Below are positions 1 to 7,719 of a DNA stretch of 47,116 bases, piece by piece. The notes under the pieces were generated by a model, which did not search any database, was not told the origin of the DNA, and worked only from the letters and a program-made list of their open reading frames with translations. Source of the DNA: an uncultured Fusobacteriaceae bacterium (GTDB lineage Bacteria > Fusobacteriota > Fusobacteriia > Fusobacteriales > Fusobacteriaceae); NCBI GenBank assembly GCA_947072665.1, contig CAMTIW010000004.1, positions 1-47,116 of the forward strand. Direction: 5' to 3'. The translations under genes were made by a program, and so were the position numbers. Positions within the stretch are counted from its first letter, which is position 1. Each line of letters opens with the position of its first letter.

Positions 1-1
1 A

Positions 2-50
2 CCCCCATGCTTGGGGGCAGGGGGTTGGAAATAGGCTTTAGCCTTTTTTT
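2..50 (+). terminator. probable terminator of an upstream gene outside the window
   Basis: The window opens with a 6-bp stem (C2-A7 with T12-G17, loop TGCT). A second short GC-rich stem follows (AGGCT at 33-37 with AGCCT at 40-44) that runs straight into a T tract (45-50). The second stem has only a 2-nt loop unless one pair opens, so this is a weak call. No gene is visible between it and the transporter at 196. Confidence 0.4.
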
Positions 51-117
51 ATAATTAATTTTCGAAATATAATTGTATTTATATGGTTGTATAAGTATGT
101 TTTTAGTTTTTAATGTA

Positions 118-146
118 TTGATTTTTATAAAAAAATAGTGTATAAT
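118..146 (+). promoter_or_regulatory. sigma-70-type promoter for the AbgT-family transporter
   Basis: TTGATT at 118-123 and a perfect TATAAT at 141-146 are separated by exactly 17 nt. Transcription would start near 153, leaving a leader of about 43 nt before the ATG at 196. Confidence 0.7.
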
Positions 147-195
147 TATTTGATGTAAAATAAATGTGGAAATTTAAAAATGGGAGGAGGTATTG

Positions 196-1707
196 ATGGA
201 AAGAAAAAAAAGTTTAACAGACAAATTTCTAAATATTATTGAAAAAGGTGGGAATGCCTTGCCCCATCCAGGAACTTTATTCGCTATTTTAGCAGTTGTG
301 GTAATTATAATTTCAGGTATTGGTTATGCATTGGGATGGTCAGTAGATTTTATAGGAATAAATAGAAAAACATTCAAAGTTGAAGAAATGGTAGTGAAAG
401 TAAAACCTTTAGTAACAAAAGAAGGAGTGAATTATATTTTTACATCTTTAGTTAATAATTTTACTAGTTTTGCTCCATTAGGGACAGTTTTAGTAGCTAT
501 AATAGGAATAGGAATTGCAGAAAAATCTGGATTAATGGGGATGTTATTAAAAAAAATAGCGTTATCAACACCTAAAAATTTAGTAACAGTGGTAGTTATA
601 TTTTTGGGTATTATGTCTAATATAGCATCTGATGCAGGTTATGTAATATTGCCACCCTTGGCAGCACTAATATTTTTATCTTTTGGAAGACACCCAATTG
701 CAGGATTAGCAGCAGCTTTTGCTGGAGTTTCAGGAGGTTTTTCTGCTAATTTATTAATAGGAACAATTGATCCCTTGTTAGGTGGAATTTCCACAGAAGC
801 CGCAAGAATACTTTCACCAGTATATGAAGTATTGCCAACAGCTAACTGGTTTTTTATGATGGCTTCAACATTTTTAATAACTGGACTAGGGACTCTAATC
901 AATAATAAAATAGTAGAGCCTAGATTAGGGGTATATACCGGCGATGAAAAGTTAGAGTTTCATGATGTTACACTTGAAGAAAAAAAGGCTTTAAGAGCAT
1001 CAGGGCTGGCATCTATAGTAATGTTGATACTATTTGTTCCATTATATTTTATTTTAGGTAAGAATTTTTTAGGTGCAGGATTAGTTCCAATTATAGTATT
1101 ATTCTTTGCAATTCCAGGATTAGCATTTGGTAAATCTATAGGAACAATAAAAAACGATTCTGATGTAATGGAAATGTTAAGAAAAAGTTTTTCAGGAATG
1201 GCAGGATATATAGTATTAGTTTTCTTTGCTGCTCAGTTTATTGCATATTTTAACTATACAAATTTAGGAACAATTTTAGCAGTAAAAGGTGCAGATTTTT
1301 TACAAAATACTGGAATAACAGGAATTCCGTTAATGGTAGGTTTTATATTAATTGTAGGATTTTTAAATTTATTTATGGGTTCAGCATCAGCAAAATGGGC
1401 AATTTTAGCACCAGTTTTCATTCCTATGTTTATGAGAATTGGTTATTCACCTGAATTTACACAGTTAGCTTATAGAATAGGAGATTCTGCAACCAATATA
1501 GTGTCCCCACTTATGAGCTATTTTGCAATGATAATAGTATTTATGCAAAAATATGATAAAAAAGCATCACTGGGAACATTGGTTTCAACAATGTTACCAT
1601 ATTCTATAGCATTTTTAATTGGTTGGACAATTTTCCTTGCAATTTGGATGAATTTAGGAATCTCAATTGGACCAGGAGTAGGAATAGAGTATATTTCAGG
1701 ATTTTAA
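196..1707 (+). CDS. AbgT-family transporter
   Basis: Integral membrane transporter of 503 aa, the usual AbgT/YdaH length, with about a dozen hydrophobic segments. The C-terminal third carries the family's most recognisable stretch: MGSASAKWAILAPVFIPMF, then RIGDSATNIVSPL, then a short loop with KKASLGTL. E. coli AbgT takes up p-aminobenzoyl-glutamate, and some family members export antifolates. Its place directly before the glutamate mutase genes suggests import of glutamate or a glutamyl conjugate, which is inference. TTG at 193 and ATG at 196 are both in frame. The RBS GGGAGGAGG (182-190) is 2 nt from TTG but 5 nt from ATG, so I chose ATG. The gene has its own promoter and terminator, so it is a single transcription unit. 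Confidence 0.9.
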   Translation: MERKKSLTDKFLNIIEKGGNALPHPGTLFAILAVVVIIISGIGYALGWSVDFIGINRKTFKVEEMVVKVKPLVTKEGVNYIFTSLVNNFTSFAPLGTVLVAIIGIGIAEKSGLMGMLLKKIALSTPKNLVTVVVIFLGIMSNIASDAGYVILPPLAALIFLSFGRHPIAGLAAAFAGVSGGFSANLLIGTIDPLLGGISTEAARILSPVYEVLPTANWFFMMASTFLITGLGTLINNKIVEPRLGVYTGDEKLEFHDVTLEEKKALRASGLASIVMLILFVPLYFILGKNFLGAGLVPIIVLFFAIPGLAFGKSIGTIKNDSDVMEMLRKSFSGMAGYIVLVFFAAQFIAYFNYTNLGTILAVKGADFLQNTGITGIPLMVGFILIVGFLNLFMGSASAKWAILAPVFIPMFMRIGYSPEFTQLAYRIGDSATNIVSPLMSYFAMIIVFMQKYDKKASLGTLVSTMLPYSIAFLIGWTIFLAIWMNLGISIGPGVGIEYISGF

Positions 1708-1730
1708 ACTATATAAAAGTATTGACTCAT

Positions 1731-1768
1731 AACCTTTAGTTTAATTCAATCTTAAACTAAAGGTTTTT
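1731..1768 (+). terminator. intrinsic terminator after the AbgT-family transporter
   Basis: A perfect 13-bp stem pairs AACCTTTAGTTTA (1731-1743) with TAAACTAAAGGTT (1753-1765) across a 9-nt loop, followed by more T residues. Confidence 0.85.
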
Positions 1769-1962
1769 AAAATAGAAAAAATTATGAATGAAATTATAAA
1801 GTATATTTAAATTTTAATAAAAAATAAAGAGACTTTAAGGTATATTATTAACGATAAATGAAACCATATAAAATACAATGTATTGAAACGGAACATAAAA
1901 TAAAATATTGTATTCAAAAAATAAAGACATAAAAAAAGTTGTATATAAATTTTATATAAGTA

Positions 1963-1991
1963 TTGATTTTTAATAAAATAAAAGGTAATAT
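1963..1991 (+). promoter_or_regulatory. probable promoter of the glmS-mutL-glmE-mal operon
   Basis: TTGATT (1963-1968), a 17-nt spacer, and TAATAT (1986-1991). The transcript would start near 1998, about 48 nt before the glmS ATG. The -35 hexamer is the same as in the transporter promoter at 118. Confidence 0.55.
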
Positions 1992-2045
1992 TCATTATAG
2001 AAATTATAATCTTGAAAGTTTAAGGTGAAAATACAGGGGGATAAA

Positions 2046-2462
2046 ATGGAGAAAAATGGAAAAAAAGTTGTTATAGGAGTAATTGGTTCGGATTGTCATG
2101 CTGTTGGAAATAAAATTATTAACCATGTATTGGAAACAAATGGATTTGATGTGGTAAATATAGGAGTTTTATCACCTCAAGCAGATTTTATAAACGCAGC
2201 TAAAGAAACCAATGCTGACGCAATAATAATATCTTCATTATATGGTCACGGGGAGTTAGATTGTAGTGGGATGAGAGAAAAATGTGATGAAGCAGGACTT
2301 AAAGATATTCTTCTTTATGTTGGTGGGAATATTGTTGTAGGGAAACAAGACTGGCCAGATGTAGAGGGAAGATTTAAATTAATGGGCTTTAATAGAGTAT
2401 ATAAACCTGGGACTCCAATTGAACTTACTACTGAGGATTTAAAAAAAGATTTAGGGATGTAA
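2046..2462 (+). CDS. glmS: glutamate mutase sigma subunit (methylaspartate mutase S)
   Basis: B12-binding subunit of glutamate mutase (EC 5.4.99.1), which with GlmE rearranges L-glutamate to L-threo-3-methylaspartate using adenosylcobalamin. The protein has 138 aa, close to the clostridial protein. The base-off/His-on B12 motif D-x-H-x-x-G is visible as GSDCHAVG (Asp16, His18, Gly21), where His18 should ligate cobalt. Later conserved stretches are [21 protein letters not shown] and [15 protein letters not shown]. The name collides with the unrelated glucosamine-phosphate synthase glmS; this is the mutase (mamA/mutS) gene. The start is the ATG 6 nt after AGGGGG (2035-2040), not the in-frame GTG at 2025. 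mutL begins 4 nt after its stop, so the genes are tightly coupled. Confidence 0.97.
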   Translation: MEKNGKKVVIGVIGSDCHAVGNKIINHVLETNGFDVVNIGVLSPQADFINAAKETNADAIIISSLYGHGELDCSGMREKCDEAGLKDILLYVGGNIVVGKQDWPDVEGRFKLMGFNRVYKPGTPIELTTEDLKKDLGM

Positions 2463-2466
2463 AATT

Positions 2467-3876
2467 ATGAAAGACATATACTTAGCAATAGATTTTGGGA
2501 GTACTTATACCAAGTTAACAGCAATTGATATAGAAAATGAAATAATTGTAGCTACAGCAAAGTCTGTAACTACAGTAGAAAATGATATTATGATAGGTTT
2601 TAATAAAGCTTATGAGATATTAAATGAAAAAATTTCTAAAACAATGAACTTAAATGAAATTAATTATATAAAAAAAACAGCTTGTTCTTCAGCTGCTGGA
2701 GGGTTGAAGATGGTGGCTATAGGTCTTGTCCCAGAACTAACTGCAGAAGCAGCTAAAAAAGCAGCGTTAGGGGCAGGAGCTAGGGTAATCAAAACTTATG
2801 CTTATGAGTTAAATAATCAAGAATTATTAGAGATAAAAAATTCAGAATTAGATATAATTCTTTTAGCAGGTGGAACAGATGGTGGAAATAAAGAGTGTAT
2901 CATACATAATGCAAGGATGATAGCTGAACATAAAATTGAGGTTCCTGTTATTGTAGCGGGGAATAAAACTGCAATGGATGAAATAAAATCTATATTTGAT
3001 GGTTTCAATATTTATTATAAAACAACTGAAAATGTTATGCCTATTTTAAATAAACTTAATGTAGAACCGGCCAGAGAAGCCATAAGACAAGTCTTTATGA
3101 ATAAAATAGTAGAGGCAAAAGGAATGAAAAAAGCAGAGGAGTTTACAACTGGAATTCTTATGCCAACCCCTGCTGCAGTATTAAAAGCAGCAGAAATTTT
3201 ATCAAAAGGAACAGATGAAGAAGATGGAATAGGTGATATCATAATAGTAGATATAGGTGGTGCAACAACAGACATTCATTCTATAGCTAAAGGAGACCCA
3301 ACCAAACATTCTGTTATGCTAAAAGGACTGGAAGAGCCTTTTTCAAAAAGAACGGTAGAGGGAGATTTGGGAATGAGATATTCTGCTATTGCTCTTTTAG
3401 AGGCGAGTAGCACGAAAAAAATAAAACATTATTTAGATGAAAAATATAAAGATATAAATGTTAAAGAACATTGCAAAAAAAGATATAATAATATTAAAAT
3501 GGTACCACTGTCAAAGGAAGAAATTGATTTTGATGAAGCAATGGCAAAGGTAGCAACAGAGATTTCTATGGAGCGACATTGTGGGAAAATAGAATGCATA
3601 TATACGCCAATGGGGACAATGCTTCAACAAATAGGAAAGGATTTGTTAGAAACTCCTTATGTGATAGGAACTGGGGGAGTAATAATACATAGTGAAAATC
3701 CTAGCGATATCTTAAAAGCTGGTAATTTTAATGAAGATAATCCTGTAAGTTTAAAACCTATATCACCTAAATTTTTAATAGATAAAACATATATACTTTC
3801 TTCTATGGGACTTTTAGCACAAGATTATCCAAATGTAGCGTTAAGAATTATGAAAAAATATTTGATAGAATTATAA
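2467..3876 (+). CDS. mutL: MutL, glutamate mutase-associated ATPase
   Basis: A 469-aa protein of the MutL/GlmL family found between the two glutamate mutase genes. It belongs to the actin/Hsp70-type ATPase fold. The N-terminal phosphate-1 motif is AIDFGSTYTKLTAID, and a second phosphate motif is IIIVDIGGATTDIHSI near the middle. Family members are thought to act like diol-dehydratase reactivases, renewing mutase whose cobalamin is damaged. That role is established by analogy and is not proven for this family. It is unrelated to the DNA mismatch-repair protein of the same name. Its position between glmS and glmE is the classical order. Confidence 0.93.
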   Translation: MKDIYLAIDFGSTYTKLTAIDIENEIIVATAKSVTTVENDIMIGFNKAYEILNEKISKTMNLNEINYIKKTACSSAAGGLKMVAIGLVPELTAEAAKKAALGAGARVIKTYAYELNNQELLEIKNSELDIILLAGGTDGGNKECIIHNARMIAEHKIEVPVIVAGNKTAMDEIKSIFDGFNIYYKTTENVMPILNKLNVEPAREAIRQVFMNKIVEAKGMKKAEEFTTGILMPTPAAVLKAAEILSKGTDEEDGIGDIIIVDIGGATTDIHSIAKGDPTKHSVMLKGLEEPFSKRTVEGDLGMRYSAIALLEASSTKKIKHYLDEKYKDINVKEHCKKRYNNIKMVPLSKEEIDFDEAMAKVATEISMERHCGKIECIYTPMGTMLQQIGKDLLETPYVIGTGGVIIHSENPSDILKAGNFNEDNPVSLKPISPKFLIDKTYILSSMGLLAQDYPNVALRIMKKYLIEL

Positions 3877-3911
3877 AAGAATGAAATTATTCTAGGGGGC
3901 GATTTAAATAA

Positions 3912-5375
3912 ATGGAATTAAAATTTAGAAAATGGACAGAGGAAGAATTTTTTAAAGTTAGGGAAGAAGTTCTTAAGCAATGGCCAACGGGAAAAGAGGT
4001 AGATTTAGAAGAGGCTGTAAGATATCATAAAAATATTCCTGACCATAAAAATTTCTCTAAAAAATTAGCAAAAGCAAAGTTAGAAGGAGTAACTTTAGCT
4101 CAACCTAGAGCTGGAGTAGCTTTAGTAGAACAACATATAGAACTTCTTAATTTTTTAGATAAAGAAGGAGGGGCAGATTTATTACCTTCCACAATAGATT
4201 CCTATACAAGACAGAATAAATATGAAAATTGTCAGCATGGAATAGATGAATCTAAAAAAACTGGAAGATCAATGCTTAATGGATTTCCAGGAGTAAATCA
4301 TGGAGTTAAAGGATGCCGTGAAGTTGTAGAAGCTGTAAATTTACCATTACAACTTAGACATGGAACACCAGATGCTAGACTTCTTTCTGAGATTATGATG
4401 GCGGCGGGATTCACATCAAATGAAGGTGGAGGAATATCATATAATATTCCATATGCAAAATCAGTATCATTGGAACAGACAATAATTGATTGGCAATATA
4501 TAGATAGATTAGTAGGATGGTATGAAGAACAAGGGGTAACAATAAACAGAGAACCATTTGGACCGTTAACAGGGACTTTGGTACCAGCTTCTATGTCCAA
4601 TGCTGTTCAAATTTTAGAATGTCTACTGGCTGCAGAACAAGGTGTTAAGAATATAACTTTGGGTTACGGGCAATGTGGAAATTTAATTCAAGATATAGCA
4701 GCTATTAGAATGTTAGAAAAGCAAGCTACGGAATATTGTAATGAATATGGTTATAAGGATATAATCATAACAACAGTATTTCATCAGTGGATGGGTGGAT
4801 TCCCAGAAGATGAAGCAAAAGCATTTGGAGTAATCTCTAATGGAGCTTCAGCAGCTGCTTTAGCAGGTGCAACAAAAGTAATAGTAAAAACACCTCATGA
4901 AGCAATAGGAGTTCCAACAAAAGAAGCTAACGCACAAGGAATAAGAACAACAAAAATGGTACTAAACTTATTAAAAGGGCAAAAATTACCTATGTGTGAT
5001 GACCTTGCAGAAGAGATGGAAATAATAAGAGAAGAAGTAAAGCAAATTCTAGATAAAGTTAAAGAATTAGGAAATGGAGATTTAGCAGTAGGGACGGTTA
5101 AAGCTTTTGAACAAGGAGTATTAGATATTCCTTTTGCCCCATCAAAATTTAATGCAGGAAAAATGTTGCCTGCTAGAGATAATACAGGAAAAATAAGATA
5201 CTTAGCAGTAGGTAACGTTCCTTTTTCTGAAGAGATAAAAAAATTCAATATGAAAAAATTAGAGGAAAGAGGAGTAACAGAGGGTAGAGTTGTAGGATTC
5301 CAAATGACAGTGGATGATATTTTTGCAGTGGGAAAAGGAAATTTAATAGGAAGACCTGAAAATTTTAATAAATAA
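3912..5375 (+). CDS. glmE: glutamate mutase epsilon subunit (methylaspartate mutase E)
   Basis: Large catalytic subunit of glutamate mutase, 487 aa against about 483 in Clostridium cochlearium. The TIM-barrel subunit binds glutamate and completes the adenosylcobalamin site with GlmS. Family-typical stretches seen include [62 protein letters not shown] and [14 protein letters not shown]. The RBS is AGGGGG about 13 nt upstream of the ATG. The gap to mutL is 35 nt and to mal 44 nt, with no terminator in either, so all four genes should share one transcript. Confidence 0.97.
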   Translation: MELKFRKWTEEEFFKVREEVLKQWPTGKEVDLEEAVRYHKNIPDHKNFSKKLAKAKLEGVTLAQPRAGVALVEQHIELLNFLDKEGGADLLPSTIDSYTRQNKYENCQHGIDESKKTGRSMLNGFPGVNHGVKGCREVVEAVNLPLQLRHGTPDARLLSEIMMAAGFTSNEGGGISYNIPYAKSVSLEQTIIDWQYIDRLVGWYEEQGVTINREPFGPLTGTLVPASMSNAVQILECLLAAEQGVKNITLGYGQCGNLIQDIAAIRMLEKQATEYCNEYGYKDIIITTVFHQWMGGFPEDEAKAFGVISNGASAAALAGATKVIVKTPHEAIGVPTKEANAQGIRTTKMVLNLLKGQKLPMCDDLAEEMEIIREEVKQILDKVKELGNGDLAVGTVKAFEQGVLDIPFAPSKFNAGKMLPARDNTGKIRYLAVGNVPFSEEIKKFNMKKLEERGVTEGRVVGFQMTVDDIFAVGKGNLIGRPENFNK

Positions 5376-5419
5376 TTCATATTACTATAAAATAAATTTA
5401 ATATAGAGGAGCGTAAAAA

Positions 5420-6664
5420 ATGAAAATAATTGATGTTGTTTGTTCTGCAGGGAAAACAGGATTTTATTTTGATGATCAAGTTGCTATAAAAGCAGGAGCT
5501 GGACACGATGGGTTTGCTTATGTTGGAGAGCCAGTAACACCTGGATTTAAAGCAATAAGACAGGCTGGAGAAGCTATATCTGTAATGTTAATTTTAGAAG
5601 ATGGTCAAGTTTCATGTGGAGAGTGTGCTGCTGTTCAATATTCTGGAACTGGAGGAAGAGATCCATTATTCTTAGCCTCAGAATTTATTCCACTTATAGA
5701 AAAAGAGATCGCTCCTAAATTAATTGGAAGAGATTTATCAAGTTTTAAATCTTTAGCTGAAGAGTTTGATTCAATGTTAATAGATGGAAAAAGATTACAT
5801 ACGGCTATAAGATATGGAATTACTCAAACTATATTAGATGCAGTAGCTAAAGCACATAAAGTGACAATGGCTGAGATAATTCAGAAAGAATATAATACAG
5901 GAATTGAAATCTCAAAAAGACCAATATTTACTCAATCTGGAGATAATAGATATGAGAATGCAGAAAAAATGATAATAAAAGCAGCGGATGTATTACCTCA
6001 TGCTCTTATAAATCATGTAGAAACTAAGTTAGGAAAAAATGGAGAAATTTTACTTGAATATGTAATCTGGTTAAGAAATAGAATAATATCATTAAGAGAA
6101 GATGAAAAATATAATCCTATTTTACATATAGACGTTTACGGAACTATTGGAATGGCATTTGATTGTGATATAACTAGAATGGCAGATTACTTACAAACCT
6201 TGGTAGATGCTGCAAAACCATTTAAATTGAGAATAGAAGGACCTATGGATATAGGGTGTTTAGAAGGACAGATAGATTCACTAGCAGCTTTAACAGCAGA
6301 AGTAGACAGAAGAGGAATGGAAATTGAATTAGTAGCTGATGAATGGTGTAATACATTATCTGATATAAAAGCATTTGCAGATAGAAAGGCAGGACATGTA
6401 GTGCAAATAAAAACTCCTGATTTAGGTGGAGTAAATAATATAGCAGATGCAATACTTTACTGTAATAAAGTAGGTATAGGATCTTATTCTGGTGGAACTT
6501 GTAATGAAACAAATAGATCAGCAGAGATAACTACAAATATAGCTATGGCTTGTGGAGCACTTCAAGTTCTTGCTAAGCCAGGAATGGGTGTAGATGAAGG
6601 ATATATGATAGTAAATAATGAGATGAATAGAGTAATGGCTCTAATAAAAAGAAGAAAAAAATAA
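5420..6664 (+). CDS. mal: methylaspartate ammonia-lyase
   Basis: Deaminates L-threo-3-methylaspartate to mesaconate plus ammonia (EC 4.3.1.2), the second step of the methylaspartate route. The 414-aa length matches the Clostridium tetanomorphum enzyme (413 aa). It is an enolase-superfamily TIM barrel. The metal-ligand and catalytic stretches are visible in order as HIDVYGTIG (Asp), RIEGPMD (Glu), LVADEWCNT (Asp) and HVVQIKTPDLGG (catalytic Lys), followed by SYSGGTCNETN. The RBS is GAGGAG upstream of the ATG at 5420. A strong hairpin closes the transcript at 6705-6733, so this is the last gene of the unit. Confidence 0.97.
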   Translation: MKIIDVVCSAGKTGFYFDDQVAIKAGAGHDGFAYVGEPVTPGFKAIRQAGEAISVMLILEDGQVSCGECAAVQYSGTGGRDPLFLASEFIPLIEKEIAPKLIGRDLSSFKSLAEEFDSMLIDGKRLHTAIRYGITQTILDAVAKAHKVTMAEIIQKEYNTGIEISKRPIFTQSGDNRYENAEKMIIKAADVLPHALINHVETKLGKNGEILLEYVIWLRNRIISLREDEKYNPILHIDVYGTIGMAFDCDITRMADYLQTLVDAAKPFKLRIEGPMDIGCLEGQIDSLAALTAEVDRRGMEIELVADEWCNTLSDIKAFADRKAGHVVQIKTPDLGGVNNIADAILYCNKVGIGSYSGGTCNETNRSAEITTNIAMACGALQVLAKPGMGVDEGYMIVNNEMNRVMALIKRRKK

Positions 6665-6704
6665 TGATAGCTTTATAAAGCATAAAGACTTTAAATAGCT
6701 TAAA

Positions 6705-6740
6705 AAGAGGTTGACTTTTTAGGTCAACCTCTTATTATTT
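6705..6740 (+). terminator. intrinsic terminator after mal
   Basis: A perfect 11-bp stem pairs AAGAGGTTGAC (6705-6715) with GTCAACCTCTT (6723-6733) across a 7-nt loop. The following tract is T-rich but interrupted (ATTATTT). Confidence 0.8.
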
Positions 6741-6750
6741 AAATTTAAGA

Positions 6751-6822
6751 GCATTGAAAGAAATAAATAAGAACCTGAAAAAACCGACCCCTTATATAAT
6801 TTTGACGGTTGGCAATTTATAT
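6751..6822 (+). pseudogene. decayed internal fragment of the downstream lipase gene
   Basis: Positions 6755-6822 align without gaps to 7951-8018 inside the lipase gene, with 5 mismatches in 68 nt, all transitions. Similarity extends weakly 4 nt further upstream. Read in the lipase frame, the copy gives IERN-K-stop-EPEKTDPLYNFDGWQFIF-stop, so a CAA glutamine codon has become TAA and the copy is dead. It lies in the same orientation as the intact gene and directly before the lipoprotein RBS. It is best explained as the remnant of a second lipase copy left by duplication and deletion, or as a recombination scar. Confidence 0.85.
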
Positions 6823-6846
6823 TTTAATTTAATATGGGGAGGATTT

Positions 6847-7719
6847 ATGAAAAAGATTTTTTATTTTTTATCTTTATTATTTATTGTAATGTTATCGAGT
6901 AGCTGTTCAAGTTTAAATAATCGAAAAGTTTTAAAAGCGATTAAAGAGGTAATACCAAATGACAACTTTTATTTTATACGTGGTTTAGATAGGGATAGAA
7001 GCCTTGGCACTAATATACGATACAGAGGTATTGTATATAGTGATAAATTAAAACAAGCAAAATCTTTTAGTGGAATCCAAATTGCATTGGAAGATATGGA
7101 CCAATTGTGGAAAGAGGAAGAGGACATTAAGCGGCAATATGATGCTGCTCTAGCTCATCCACGTGCTATTGCTCCAATAAAAGAAAATGCACGAAAAATA
7201 TTTGGTAACGATATTATTGTTTATGTTGATTTCCCTATGATATGGGATTTAAAAGCTCAAACAGAATTTGTACAAAATAATATAGGGAAAAAAGCAAATC
7301 GAACTGCAAGCATGACAGGCTATATTGATGTATTTGTTGATGATATTACAAAAATAGATATAGATGAATATAAAAAGAAACTTTTTAATCTCTATCAACA
7401 TTTATATAATACTTATCATATTGATAGTGTTCTTCATCTTGATGTACAAGATAAAAAATATTTAACTTATGAAAAAGTAGAATCTAAAATATTTTATCTT
7501 TTAAAAGATGAACCAAAAGTACAAGAGTTGTTAAAAAAATATAAGAAAACTGGTAATTTAAATTCTGAGGAAACGGGATATCTTACAAATTATTTTGTTA
7601 TTTTTTTTGATAGTAATGATTTACCTTCAATTAGGTTTAATATGTATCCTAAATATCATAAAAATTATAAAGAAATAAATTCATATTATAATGGAGGAAC
7701 AAATGAAGAAAAGTATTAA
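6847..7719 (+). CDS. putative lipoprotein encoded with a lipase-like protein
   Basis: A 290-aa exported lipoprotein of unknown function. The N-terminus MKKIFYFLSLLFIVMLSSSC is a signal peptide with a lipobox ending at Cys20, followed by serines. The rest is hydrophilic and Lys/Tyr-rich, and I recognise no domain. The start is ATG 6847 with the RBS GGGGAGGA just upstream. The in-frame TTG at 6754 lies in the lipase fragment and would put 31 residues before the signal peptide. The 3' end overlaps the lipase start by 17 nt, so the two genes are translationally coupled. Arginine codons are mostly CGN (about 7 of 11), unlike the AGA-dominated neighbours, which hints at recent acquisition. Partner, immunity or chaperone roles are all open. 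Confidence 0.75.
   Translation: MKKIFYFLSLLFIVMLSSSCSSLNNRKVLKAIKEVIPNDNFYFIRGLDRDRSLGTNIRYRGIVYSDKLKQAKSFSGIQIALEDMDQLWKEEEDIKRQYDAALAHPRAIAPIKENARKIFGNDIIVYVDFPMIWDLKAQTEFVQNNIGKKANRTASMTGYIDVFVDDITKIDIDEYKKKLFNLYQHLYNTYHIDSVLHLDVQDKKYLTYEKVESKIFYLLKDEPKVQELLKKYKKTGNLNSEETGYLTNYFVIFFDSNDLPSIRFNMYPKYHKNYKEINSYYNGGTNEEKY

Larger units (their letters stand above)
1708..2045. other. intergenic region between transporter and glmS
   Basis: This 338-nt gap contains the transporter's terminator (1731-1768), a very AT-rich stretch with no credible gene, and the promoter for the mutase operon (1963-1991). A minus-strand frame at 1807-1995 is low-complexity Phe/Ile/Tyr sequence with no RBS, and I do not believe it. 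No cobalamin riboswitch motif was found, although the operon encodes a B12 enzyme. Confidence 0.7.

Noticed and set aside
1807-1995. 62-codon minus-strand frame between the transporter and glmS
   Set aside because: Low-complexity Phe/Tyr/Ile sequence from AT-rich DNA, no RBS, and it overlaps the likely glmS promoter.
1963-2045. Cobalamin riboswitch before glmS
   Set aside because: I looked because the operon encodes a B12 enzyme, but the leader is only about 50 nt and no B12-box-like sequence is present.
4895-5506. 203-codon minus-strand open frame opposite glmE/mal
   Set aside because: It is antisense to two well-supported enzymes, is rich in Ser/Pro/Phe as expected of a shadow frame, and has no RBS or recognised domain.
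6795-6830. Promoter for the lipoprotein inside the lipase fragment (TATAAT at 6795, TTGACG at 6802)
   Set aside because: Neither box has a partner at the correct distance that leaves room for the RBS. It may be fortuitous, since the same bases occur inside the intact lipase gene.
6754-6846. TTG-initiated N-terminal extension of the lipoprotein
   Set aside because: It would place 31 residues before a signal peptide, lacks an RBS, and is made of a fragment of the lipase gene in another frame.
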